From positions 320,991 through 384,990 of the forward strand of contig CAWFXQ010000012.1 of assembly GCA_963819845.1 (NCBI GenBank): DNA of 64,000 bases, given 5' to 3'. Shown here piece by piece: positions 1-8,122 of the stretch. The notes under the pieces are model-generated. The model was not told where the DNA came from and searched no databases. It saw only the letters and a list, made by a program, of their open reading frames with translations. Position 1 is the first letter of the stretch. Every line of letters begins with the position of its first letter. Source of the DNA: DATAGF01 sp963819845 (GTDB lineage Bacteria; Actinomycetota; Thermoleophilia; Miltoncostaeales; Miltoncostaeaceae). A program made the position numbers and the translations under genes.

Positions 1-1842
1 CCCACCGACCACCTGCGGAGTGGCCTCGAAGTTGAAGGTCGAGGGCGGCGACGACACCAGCCACTCGAGCGTGCGCCCTCGCCACGGGTTCCAGGGCGCC
101 TTCGGGCCGCGCACCCACGAGTTGATCATGTTGTAGAAGAAGATCACGACGGCGATCGTCATGAGCCCCGACGCCGCGCTGATGAACATGTTCAGGTCGG
201 CGAAGCGCTCGTCGTACGTGGCGACCCGCCGGGGCATCCCCTGCAGGCCCAGCCAGTGCATCGGCATGAAGGTGAGGTTGAAGCCGATGAACAGGAGCCA
301 GAAGCTCCACTTGCCCAGGGTCTCGTTGTACATGCGCCCGGTCATCTTCGGGAACCAGTGGTAGACGCCCGCGAAGATGGTGAAGACGCTGCCGCCCAGG
401 AACACGTAGTGGATGTGGGCGACCACGAAGTACGTGTCGGTGACCTGGATGTCGACGGGGATCGTCCCCAGCATCACCCCCGACAGCCCGCCGATCGTGA
501 ACGTGATGATGAAGCCCATCGCGAAGAGCATGGGCGTGCGCAGGTGGATCTTCCCCTCCCACAGGGTGCCCAGCCACGAGAACACCTTGATGCCCGTCGG
601 GATGGCGATGATGATCGTCGTGATCATCATCGGCACGCGCAGCCAGGCGGCCATGCCGCTCACGAACATGTGGTGCGCCCACACGCCGAAGCCCAGCACC
701 GCGATCGCGACCGTCGAGAAGGCCAGCGCCCGGTAGCCGAATATCGGCTTGCGGGCGTGGGTGGCGATCACCTCGCTGATTATCCCGAACCCGGGCAGCA
801 TCATGATGTAGACGGCCGGGTGCGAGTAGAACCAGAAGACGTGCTGGTACATGACCACGTCGCCGCCGCCGGCCGGGTTGAAGAAGCTCGTGCCCATGAC
901 GCGGTCGAAGAGCGTCATGAACTGCGAGCCGGCGATGAACGGCGTGCCGAACACGACCAGCGCCGAGGTCGTCGCGTTCGCCCACACCAGCAGCGGCATG
1001 CGCCAGACGGTCATGCCGGGCGCGCGCATGGTGAAGATCGTGACCAGGAAGTTGATCGCGGTCATGATCGAGCTCGCGCCGACGAACTGGATGCCCACCT
1101 CGAAGAGCGTCTGGCCGGTGCCGCCCTGTGACGCGAGCGGCGTGTAGGCGGTCCAGCCGGCCGAGAACGACCCGAATGCCGGGCTGACGGCGAGCATCAG
1201 CCCGCCGGGGATCAGCATCCAGATCGACAGGGCGTTCAGGCGCGGGAACGCCATGTCCTTGGCGCCGATCATGATCGGCAGGATGAAGTTCGCCAGGCCG
1301 GCGAAGGCCGGGATGACGAACAGGAAGATCATCAGCGTCGCGTGGACGCTGAACAGGCCGTTGTAGGTCTCGCCGTCGCCGATCGCCTGGCCGGGCTCGG
1401 ACAGCTCGGTGCGCACCAGCTCGGCGAAGAGGCCGCCGATCACGAAGAAGGTGAACACCGTGACCAGGTACTGGACCCCGATCACCTTGTGGTCGGTGTT
1501 GACCTTGAAGTAGTCGCGCCAGCCGTGGGCGCCGTGCATCGAGTGGTCGTCGTAGTCCACCCGGCGCCCGGTCATCCAGCGCCACCACCAGTCGAAGCAC
1601 CCGATGCCGATCAGGAAGCCGAAGGCGCCGAAGGTCGCGGCCACCGTGTTGTAGACCTGCGGCTCCCACGTCGGCGTGTTGCCGAACGCGTTGCGCAGCA
1701 GCCACACCAGGCCGAAGGCGAAGAGGATCGAGCCGACCGTCCAGACGACGGCGCGCTTCCACCAGTAGGAGAGCGGGCGCGGGTCCAGGTGGTGGGCGTG
1801 GTGCCCGCCGGCGGGCGAGTGGGTGGGTGCGTGGGTGGCCAT
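1..1842 (-). CDS. ctaD: Cytochrome c oxidase subunit I, A2-type (partial)
   Basis: Heme-copper oxidase catalytic subunit of the aa3 complex; reduces O2 to water and pumps protons across the inner membrane. The ATG at 1840-1842 starts a frame open to the window edge (about 614 codons seen; C-terminus missing). Many hydrophobic helices are visible. The low-spin heme His lies in VHATLMIF, the CuB His and cross-linked Tyr in WFYSHPAVY, then the HH pair, and the heme a3 region in HIHYVFLGG. The proton-channel Glu of HPEVY is replaced: the YSHPAV motif is the known signature of A2-type oxidases. It starts 11 nt after the subunit II stop, so the two are co-transcribed. A subunit I-III fusion cannot be excluded because the 3' end is outside. 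Confidence 0.97.
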   Translation of the reverse strand, partial: MATHAPTHSPAGGHHAHHLDPRPLSYWWKRAVVWTVGSILFAFGLVWLLRNAFGNTPTWEPQVYNTVAATFGAFGFLIGIGCFDWWWRWMTGRRVDYDDHSMHGAHGWRDYFKVNTDHKVIGVQYLVTVFTFFVIGGLFAELVRTELSEPGQAIGDGETYNGLFSVHATLMIFLFVIPAFAGLANFILPIMIGAKDMAFPRLNALSIWMLIPGGLMLAVSPAFGSFSAGWTAYTPLASQGGTGQTLFEVGIQFVGASSIMTAINFLVTIFTMRAPGMTVWRMPLLVWANATTSALVVFGTPFIAGSQFMTLFDRVMGTSFFNPAGGGDVVMYQHVFWFYSHPAVYIMMLPGFGIISEVIATHARKPIFGYRALAFSTVAIAVLGFGVWAHHMFVSGMAAWLRVPMMITTIIIAIPTGIKVFSWLGTLWEGKIHLRTPMLFAMGFIITFTIGGLSGVMLGTIPVDIQVTDTYFVVAHIHYVFLGGSVFTIFAGVYHWFPKMTGRMYNETLGKWSFWLLFIGFNLTFMPMHWLGLQGMPRRVATYDERFADLNMFISAASGLMTIAVVIFFYNMINSWVRGPKAPWNPWRGRTLEWLVSSPPSTFNFEATPQVVGG

Positions 1843-1853
1843 TCTCTACCCGG

Positions 1854-2618
1854 TCACGGCGTGGGGGCGGCGGCGCCCGGGGCCTGGGCGGGCGGCGGCT
1901 GGGCGGCGACCTCGGCCTTGGCGCGGGCGAGCCAGTTGGCGTAGTCGCCGGGCTCCATCACGATCACGCGGGCGCGCATGACGCCGTGGCCCACGCCGCA
2001 GAGCTCGGCGCAGATCACCTGGTAGGTCCCGGCCCGCGTGGGGTCGAAGATCAGCCTCGTCGTGATGCCGGGCACGACGTCCTGCTTGACCGCGAACTCC
2101 TTGACGTAGAAGTCGTGGATCACGTCCTTGGAGCGCATCCGCAGCTCGACCTGGCGGCCGACCTCCACGCGCATGTCTCCCGACGCGATGCCGGCCTCGC
2201 GGTTCACGAACTCCCAGGTGAACTGCTGAGCGGTGACCTCGACCACCTGGCGGTCGCTGGCGAGGGCCTCGTTGTCCGACAGCACGAGGTAGGCCCAGAC
2301 GGCCATCACGGCCAGCAGCACCGTCGGCACGATCGTCCACACGATCTCGAGCTTGGTGTTTCCGTGGATCGGCGGGCCGTCGGTGTCGTCGCCCGGCTTG
2401 GCCCGGAAGCGCCAGGCGCAGTAGACGATCACCACCGTCACCAGCGTGAAGATCACGACACAGGCCCAGACGACGAACCACAGCAGGGTGGTGACCCGGT
2501 CGGCCTGGTCCGACGCCTCGACCGGGAGCCAGTCGATCGCCAGCGCCACCACGACCGTCGCACCGCCGATGACGAGGGTGAGGATCAGCAGCGGAACGGT
2601 GTGGCGCGACCTCAGCAC
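1854..2618 (-). CDS. ctaC: Cytochrome c oxidase subunit II
   Basis: Receives electrons from cytochrome c at the dinuclear CuA centre and passes them to subunit I. 254 aa from a GTG at 2616-2618; upstream in-frame codons are not membrane-like, and the protein from this GTG begins directly with a signal/TM segment (residues 8-28). Two more helices follow (43-66 and 90-113), then a cupredoxin domain. All CuA ligands are present: His168, Cys203, Cys207, His211 and Met214 (CAELCGVGHGVM). The Pro/Ala-rich tail ends 11 nt before ctaD. First gene of the ctaC-ctaD pair. Confidence 0.97.
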   Translation of the reverse strand: MLRSRHTVPLLILTLVIGGATVVVALAIDWLPVEASDQADRVTTLLWFVVWACVVIFTLVTVVIVYCAWRFRAKPGDDTDGPPIHGNTKLEIVWTIVPTVLLAVMAVWAYLVLSDNEALASDRQVVEVTAQQFTWEFVNREAGIASGDMRVEVGRQVELRMRSKDVIHDFYVKEFAVKQDVVPGITTRLIFDPTRAGTYQVICAELCGVGHGVMRARVIVMEPGDYANWLARAKAEVAAQPPPAQAPGAAAPTP

Positions 2619-2784
2619 GGCCGGGAAACTATCAGCGGCGGGCGGGCATCGGCGGGGGTCACACGTCCCCCGAGCCAAGGCGTTTCGGCTTCGACGGCAC
2701 AGGCACCCCGGGGGACCGCGTGACCCAAGGCGGCCGCGCCCGCCGGGCCCGCGAGAGGCCGGCGCGCGCCGTGACTCCGCGTGG

Positions 2785-4008
2785 TCATGCAGACCCTGGG
2801 CGCGCCGCCGCGCGTGGAGACCAGCTGGTGCGCGCCCTGATCGCCCCGGCCGCGCACAGCGCGAACAGGACCGCCCCGAGGACCAGGGGCACCGCGATCC
2901 CGGCATGCTGGAAGAGCAGTGTCGCGAGCACCGGGCCCGCGATGCGCGCGGCGCCCCCGACCGAGGCCGTCAGGCCGAGGACGGAGCCCTGCTCGTCGTC
3001 GCCGGCCGACAGCGAGATGAGGGCGGTCGTGGTCGCGAAGACCAGGCCCGATCCCACCGCCAGCACCGCCAGGCCCGGCAGGAGCAGCCAGAGGCTCCCG
3101 GAGGCGGCCACCATCAGCAGCCCCGCCGACGTCGCCGCGAGGCCGGCGATCATCACCCGCCCCTCGCCGAAGCGGTCGACGACCCGGCCGACCAGGAGCC
3201 CCTGCGACACCGCGGCCATGACCCCGATGAAGGTGAACAGCGCCCCGATCTCGACGGCGCCGTAGTCGAAGCGCCGCTCCCCGAAGAGGGCGAACGTTAA
3301 CTCCATCCCCACGAAGGCGAGGGTGGCGATGAACGACAGCCACACCAGCGGCCCCAGCTCGCGGCTGGTGAGCGCGCGCCGCACCACCTCCAGCCGCGGG
3401 GCCGGGGCGCGCGGCACGCCGGGCCGCAGCGACTCGGGCAGGCGCCGCCAGGCGATCGCCAGGTTCAGCGCCGCGAGCCCCGCCGCCACGAAGAAGGGCA
3501 GGCGGGGGTCGACGGCCGAGAACACGGCGCCGATGGCCGGGCCGAGGATGAAGCCCAGCCCGAAGGCGGCCCCGATCAGGCCCATCCCCCGGGCCCGCTC
3601 GCGCGCCGTCGTGACGTCGGCGACGTAGGCCTGGGCGGCCGCGTACGACGCCCCGGCGACGCCCTGGAGGACCCGCGCCACGAACAGCAGCAGGAGGGTC
3701 CCCGCCAGGCCGATCAGCAGCGCGGCCACGGCGCTGCCGGCGAGCGAGACGAGGATGATGGGGCGGCGCCCGTAGCGGTCGGACAGGCGGCCCCAGAGCG
3801 GGGCGAACAGCAGCTGGGCCACCGCGTACGAGGCGGTGATGAGGCCGATCTGGGTGGGCGAGGCGCCGAACTCCTCCGCCCAGAGCGGGAGGATCGGCAG
3901 CACGATCCCGAACCCCACCAGGTCGATCACGACCGTCGTGAAGACGATCCCGAGGGGGGAGAGGAAGAAGGAGGGCCCCCGCCCCCCCTGAGCGGAGCCG
4001 CGACTCAC
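2785..4008 (-). CDS. MFS transporter, TetA-like drug efflux
   Basis: 407-aa major facilitator with about 12 hydrophobic segments. The N-terminus has the proton-antiporter type sequence DLVGFGIVLPILPLW, and the loop 2-3 motif appears as GRLSDRYGRRP. A second, weaker loop motif (GRVVDRFGEGR) sits in the C-terminal half. Family knowledge suggests proton-driven export of a small molecule; the substrate cannot be read from sequence. It lies 9 nt downstream of ctaB, so it is probably in the same transcript, and 166 nt upstream of ctaC. That 166-nt gap shows no gene and could hold the ctaC promoter. Confidence 0.88.
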   Translation of the reverse strand: MSRGSAQGGRGPSFFLSPLGIVFTTVVIDLVGFGIVLPILPLWAEEFGASPTQIGLITASYAVAQLLFAPLWGRLSDRYGRRPIILVSLAGSAVAALLIGLAGTLLLLFVARVLQGVAGASYAAAQAYVADVTTARERARGMGLIGAAFGLGFILGPAIGAVFSAVDPRLPFFVAAGLAALNLAIAWRRLPESLRPGVPRAPAPRLEVVRRALTSRELGPLVWLSFIATLAFVGMELTFALFGERRFDYGAVEIGALFTFIGVMAAVSQGLLVGRVVDRFGEGRVMIAGLAATSAGLLMVAASGSLWLLLPGLAVLAVGSGLVFATTTALISLSAGDDEQGSVLGLTASVGGAARIAGPVLATLLFQHAGIAVPLVLGAVLFALCAAGAIRARTSWSPRAAARPGSA

Positions 4009-4017
4009 TCGGAAACC

Positions 4018-4914
4018 CTAGGCCGCGTCGACGACGAGGGCGACGAAGATCAGGGCGAGGTACAGCAGGGAGTAGTGGAACGTCGCCCGCGCCCAGCGCG
4101 GCCCGGGGTCGCGCGCGAGCATCGCGGCGAGGGCGAGGAAGACGGCGCCCAGCGCGAGGGCCGACCAGAAGTAGAGCGCCCCGGCCGCGCCCGAGACGAC
4201 CGGCAGCAGCGACACGGCGACCATCACCAGGCTCCAGAGCAGGATCTGGCGCCGGGTCTCGGCCTCCCCGCGCACAACCGGCAGCATCGGCACGCCCGCG
4301 GCGGCGTAGTCGCGCTCCAGGATCAGCGCGAGTGCCCAGAAGTGGGGCGGCGTCCAGTAGAAGACGATGGCGAACAGCAGCCACGCCGACAGGCCGAGGT
4401 CGCCCGTCACGGCCGCCCAGCCCACCAGCGGCGGCACCGCGCCGGCCGAGCCCCCGATCACGATGTTGTGCACCGTGGTGCGCTTCAGCCAGAGCGTGTA
4501 GACGCCGACGTAGAGCGCCAGCCCCAGCAGCGCGAGCGCCGCCGCGAGCCAGTTGGCGAACACGCCCAGCACGAGCGCCGACAGGGCCCCGAGGGCCACG
4601 CCGAAGGCGAGCGCCCGGGCGGGCGGCACGCGGCCCGCCACGACGGGGCGCCCCGTGGTGCGGCTCATGCGGCCGTCGATGTCGCGGTCGATGTAGTGGT
4701 TGATGGCGTTGGCGCCGCCGGCCGCGAGGTACCCCCCGACCATCGTCCAGAACAGCAGCCAGCCCTCGGGCACGCCGCCCGCGGCGACGAACATCGCCCC
4801 GGCCGTCGTGACCAGCAGCAGCGAGATGATGCGCGGCTTGGTGAGCCGGACGTAGTCGCCCAGCACCGCGAGCGGCCGCGCCGGCGCGGCCGCTGGGAGC
4901 GTGCGCGTCGTCAT
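4018..4914 (-). CDS. ctaB: Protoheme IX farnesyltransferase (heme O synthase)
   Basis: Integral membrane prenyltransferase of the UbiA superfamily. It adds a farnesyl group to heme B to give heme O, the precursor of the heme A used by the neighbouring oxidase. 298 aa, the usual length. The first Asp-rich prenyl-diphosphate motif is NAINHYIDRDIDGRMSRT (about residues 65-85), followed by the RPVVAGRV segment; about eight to nine TM helices follow. The ATG overlaps the stop of the upstream small gene (ATGA, 4911-4914). Its position with ctaC/ctaD supports heme supply to the oxidase. Confidence 0.95.
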   Translation of the reverse strand: MTTRTLPAAAPARPLAVLGDYVRLTKPRIISLLLVTTAGAMFVAAGGVPEGWLLFWTMVGGYLAAGGANAINHYIDRDIDGRMSRTTGRPVVAGRVPPARALAFGVALGALSALVLGVFANWLAAALALLGLALYVGVYTLWLKRTTVHNIVIGGSAGAVPPLVGWAAVTGDLGLSAWLLFAIVFYWTPPHFWALALILERDYAAAGVPMLPVVRGEAETRRQILLWSLVMVAVSLLPVVSGAAGALYFWSALALGAVFLALAAMLARDPGPRWARATFHYSLLYLALIFVALVVDAA

Positions 4915-5102
4915 GCCGCCACCGCGAAGGCGAGCAGCGCCGCCAGCAGGGCGATCGGCAGGACCACCCAGAGCGCCTCGAGGCGGCGCCGGGCGGGCGG
5001 GGCGTCGCGCTCGCGTCCGGCGAGGGCCATGCGCGCGATGGCCACGACCGCGGGGACGGCGAGGGCGACGGCCAGCGCGAGGGCGAGGACGCGGAGCGTC
5101 AT
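4911..5102 (-). CDS. Small two-helix membrane protein resembling the subunit II hairpin
   Basis: 63-aa protein from ATG 5100-5102, overlapping the ctaB start by ATGA. It has two hydrophobic segments (about residues 3-25 and 43-62) separated by a charged loop. The second segment, RRLEALWVVLPIALLAALL, resembles the second membrane helix of the neighbouring subunit II (KLEIVWTIVPTVLLAVMAV). No CuA domain or metal ligands are present. I infer a subunit II-like membrane hairpin, perhaps an assembly or accessory factor of the oxidase. The function is unknown. Confidence 0.6.
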   Translation of the reverse strand: MTLRVLALALAVALAVPAVVAIARMALAGRERDAPPARRRLEALWVVLPIALLAALLAFAVAA

Positions 5103-5213
5103 GGCGGCGGGCCGATCACCGCGCCGAATATAGCCCAGGGCATGGGGTCCGGCCGGTGACGGTCGTCCCGCACCCGGTTGACGCGGGCCCCCTCCGGCGC
5201 TGAGCTTTCGGCC

Positions 5214-6506
5214 GTGACGACCCTCGACGCCCTGGTGCTCGGCGCCGGCCCCGCGGGGCTCGGCGCCGCCCTCGCCCTCGCCCGCGAGGGCGCCCGCGTG
5301 GCGGTGGTCGAGGCGCGCGACGAGGTCGGGGGGCTCTGCGTCACGCGGCGGCGGGCCGGCTTCGCCTACGACGTCGGCGGCCACATCCCGTTCGTGCGCG
5401 ACGCGGCGCGGCTGAGGTGGCTGGCCGACCTGCTCGGCGACGACCTGCGCCGCGTCGGCCGGCCGGTCGCCTGCGTCCGCGACGGCCGGATCGTGCGCGG
5501 GCGCTACCTCGACCAGCGGCCCGCCGCCGCGGAGCGCGACGCGCCGCGCGAGCCCGCGAACGGCGACCCCTCGGCCCGCGCGGAGCTGGCGGCCCGCGTC
5601 GGAGGAGCCTTCGTCGACCGCGTCATGCGCCCCTACCTGGAGAAGATCGACGGCGTCCCGCTGGAGCGGATCCCCGGCGAGCGCGCCCGGCGGCTGCTCC
5701 TGGACCAGGCCGCGCCCGACGGCTTCGTCTTCCCCGCCCGCGGGATCGGCCAGCTCATGGACGCGATGGCCGCGGCGGCGCGGGACGCCGGGGCGCTCCT
5801 GCGGCTGCGCACGCGCCTCGGCGCGCTGCGGGTGCCCGGCGGCCGCATGGCGGGGGCCCGCGTCGAGGGCCCGTCCGGGGCGGAGGAGCTGCGCTCGGGC
5901 CAGGCCGTCGTGGCGATGCCGGCCGGCGCCGCGGCCCGGCTGGCCGAGCCCGCGCCGCCGCCCGCGGCGGTCCCCGAGGTGCGCATGCGCGCCGTCTGCA
6001 TCGTCTACGTCGAGATCGCGGCGCCGCAGGGGCGGCTCACCCCCGAGCCCTGGATCCAGGTCGACGACCCGGCCGTGCCGTTCGCGCGGGCCTTCGAGCC
6101 CGTCAACTGGAGCTCCGAGCTGGCGCCGCCGGGGCGCACCGTGGTCGGCCTGGAGTGCTACTGCCAGGCCGATGACGGCGACCCGGTCTGGGGGCTCGAC
6201 GACCGCGTCCTGGCGCGGGCCTGCGCGCGGGCGCTGGCCGAGCCGCTGGGCTGGCTCGCCGCCCCCGCCGCCGCGAGGCCCCTGGAGGTTCTGCGCCTGC
6301 CGCGCGCCTACCCCGTGCCGGACATCGCCCAGGTGCCGGCCGTCCGGGCGCCGGCGCTGTGGCTCGACGGCATCGCCGGGGTCCACCTGGCGCCCGGGTC
6401 GGCAGTGATCGAGGCGATCGAGGCGGGCGAGCGGGCCGCAGGGGCCGCGCTGGCGGGCGAGTCCGGGCCGCGGGTGGATCCGGTCGCGGTCCCGCCGATC
6501 AGCTAG
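5214..6506 (+). CDS. FAD-dependent oxidoreductase, protoporphyrinogen oxidase-like
   Basis: About 430 aa from GTG 5214; an in-frame TTG at 5178 is the alternative. The N-terminal dinucleotide-binding motif is VLGAGPAGLGAALA, followed by an acidic strand end (VVEARDEVGGLC), which is typical of the amine oxidase/PpoX/UDP-galactopyranose mutase fold. The C-terminal flavin-contacting segment is LWLDGIAGVHLAPGSAVIEAI. Substrate is not deducible; a role in heme or carotenoid-like oxidation would be guesswork. It is divergent from the ctaB operon (about 110 nt apart), and its TAG stop is the first base triplet of the 163-bp palindrome. Confidence 0.75.
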   Translation: MTTLDALVLGAGPAGLGAALALAREGARVAVVEARDEVGGLCVTRRRAGFAYDVGGHIPFVRDAARLRWLADLLGDDLRRVGRPVACVRDGRIVRGRYLDQRPAAAERDAPREPANGDPSARAELAARVGGAFVDRVMRPYLEKIDGVPLERIPGERARRLLLDQAAPDGFVFPARGIGQLMDAMAAAARDAGALLRLRTRLGALRVPGGRMAGARVEGPSGAEELRSGQAVVAMPAGAAARLAEPAPPPAAVPEVRMRAVCIVYVEIAAPQGRLTPEPWIQVDDPAVPFARAFEPVNWSSELAPPGRTVVGLECYCQADDGDPVWGLDDRVLARACARALAEPLGWLAAPAAARPLEVLRLPRAYPVPDIAQVPAVRAPALWLDGIAGVHLAPGSAVIEAIEAGERAAGAALAGESGPRVDPVAVPPIS

Positions 6507-6666
6507 CGCCCCGAGTCGTGCGTTCGCGAGCAGGTCCCGAGCGAATCACAAGCGAGGCAAGGACGCAGATCAGGCCCAATGTCGGGAACATTGGGCCTGC
6601 CGAGGACGCAGCGTCGCGTAGTGATGCAGCCGGGAGCTGCCGCGACATGCGCGACTCGGGGCGCTA
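6504..6666. repeat. 163-bp imperfect palindromic intergenic element
   Basis: The outer arms are perfect 15-nt inverted repeats (6504-6518 and 6652-6666). A central perfect 12-bp stem (6571-6582 and 6588-6599) has a 5-nt loop. Both are centred on the same base, 6585, and the intervening sequence is partly complementary in register, so the whole unit can fold as one long hairpin. The left arm includes the stop codon of the upstream gene; the right arm ends 10 nt before the glcD GTG. No protein is coded. It looks like a REP/MITE-type palindromic unit or an RNA structural element. Confidence 0.75.
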
Positions 6667-6676
6667 ACTTCAGCGG

Positions 6677-8122
6677 GTGGCGACGGTCCCGGCAGCCGCG
6701 GTCTCGGAGCGCTTCGCGGCGCTGCTCGACCCCGGGCGCGTGATCGACCACCCGCTCGAGCGCCGCCTCTACGCGCGCGACGGGTCGATCGCCGAGGGCG
6801 ACTGCGGCCTGGTGGTGCTGCCCGAGACCACCGCCGAGGTCGCCGCCTGCGTGCGACTGGCGGCCGAGCTGGGCCTGGCGGTGGTGCCCCGCGGCTCGGG
6901 CACCGGCCTCTGCGGCGGCGCCGTGCCGCTCGACGGCGGCGTGGTGCTCTCGGTGGCCCGCATGACCCGGGTGCTGGAGATCGACCCGGAGGTGCCGTGC
7001 GCGCGGGTGGAGCCGGGGGTCCTCAACCTCGACCTCTCGACCGCGGTGCGCCACCTGGGGCTGCACTACGCGCCCGACCCCTCCAGCCAGCAGGCCTGCT
7101 CGATCGGCGGCAACGTCGCGACCAACGCCGGCGGCCCCCACTGCCTGGCCTCGGGGGTCACGGCCCAGCACGTCCTGGGGATGGAGATCGTGCTCGGCGA
7201 CGGCGCGGTGCTGCGCCTCGGCGGCACCGCCCCCGACCCGCCCGGCTACGACCTGCGCGGCTTCGTCGTGGGCGGCGAGGGGACGCTCGGGGTCGTCACC
7301 GAGGTCACCGTGCGGCTGATGCGGAACCCGCCCGAGGTGCGGACCATGCTGCTCGACTTCCCGACGGTGCGCGCCGCCGGCGAGGCGGTGGGCGGGATCA
7401 TCGGCGCCGGCGTCATCCCCGCCGCGATGGAGATGATGGACCGCCGCATGACGGCCGCCGTCGAGCAGTTCGTCCACGCCGACCTCCCGGTGGACGCCGC
7501 CGCCGTGCTGCTGGTGGAGGTCGACGGCACCCCCGCGGAGGTGGCCGCCCACACCGCCGTCGTCGAGGGGGTCGGCCACGGGCACGGCGCCGGCCGGGTG
7601 CGGGTGGCGCGCGACGAGGCCGAGCGGGCCCTCTTCTGGAAGGCGCGCAAGAGCGCGTTCGGCGCGGTGGCGCGGGTCGCGCCGAACTACTACCTGCACG
7701 ACTGCGTCGTGCCGCGCACGCGGCTGGTCGAGGTGCTGGAGCGCATCGAGCGGATCGCCGCGGAGCGCGACCTGATCGTGATGAACGTCTTCCACGCGGG
7801 CGACGGCAACCTGCACCCGCTGATCGCCTTCGACCGCCGCGACGCCGAGCAGGTGGAGCGCGTCCACGCCGCGGGGAGGGAGATCATCGAGGCGTGCGTC
7901 GCGGTGGGGGGCGTGCTGTCGGGCGAGCACGGCATCGGGCTGGAGAAGCGCGACTTCATGCCGCTCACCTTCGACGCGGTCTCCCTCGCCGCCCAGGCCT
8001 GCGCCCGCGACGCCTTCGACCCGGAGGGCCGCCTCAACCCGGCCAAGGTCCTGCCGGTCGGCAGCCGCTGCGGCGAGCTCGTGCTCGACGCCGGCTCGCT
8101 CCCCCCGGGGACCTGGCTGTGA
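6677..8122 (+). CDS. glcD: Glycolate oxidase subunit GlcD (FAD-linked)
   Basis: 481-aa catalytic flavoprotein of the GlcDEF complex, which oxidises glycolate (or lactate) to the 2-oxo acid. The PCMH-type FAD-binding domain has PRGSGTGLCGG near residues 70-85 and the Gly-rich VGGEGTLGVVTEV. The C-terminal FAD-linked oxidase domain has NVFHAGDGNLHPL and SGEHGIGLEKRDF, both diagnostic of GlcD/D-lactate dehydrogenases. Start is GTG 6677, 10 nt after the palindromic element. The stop overlaps the glcE start by GTGA. Confidence 0.95.
   Translation: MATVPAAAVSERFAALLDPGRVIDHPLERRLYARDGSIAEGDCGLVVLPETTAEVAACVRLAAELGLAVVPRGSGTGLCGGAVPLDGGVVLSVARMTRVLEIDPEVPCARVEPGVLNLDLSTAVRHLGLHYAPDPSSQQACSIGGNVATNAGGPHCLASGVTAQHVLGMEIVLGDGAVLRLGGTAPDPPGYDLRGFVVGGEGTLGVVTEVTVRLMRNPPEVRTMLLDFPTVRAAGEAVGGIIGAGVIPAAMEMMDRRMTAAVEQFVHADLPVDAAAVLLVEVDGTPAEVAAHTAVVEGVGHGHGAGRVRVARDEAERALFWKARKSAFGAVARVAPNYYLHDCVVPRTRLVEVLERIERIAAERDLIVMNVFHAGDGNLHPLIAFDRRDAEQVERVHAAGREIIEACVAVGGVLSGEHGIGLEKRDFMPLTFDAVSLAAQACARDAFDPEGRLNPAKVLPVGSRCGELVLDAGSLPPGTWL

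Noticed and set aside
4911..6386. Long minus-strand frame upstream of ctaB
   Set aside because: Mostly antisense to the FAD oxidoreductase; only the last 63 codons look like a real gene.
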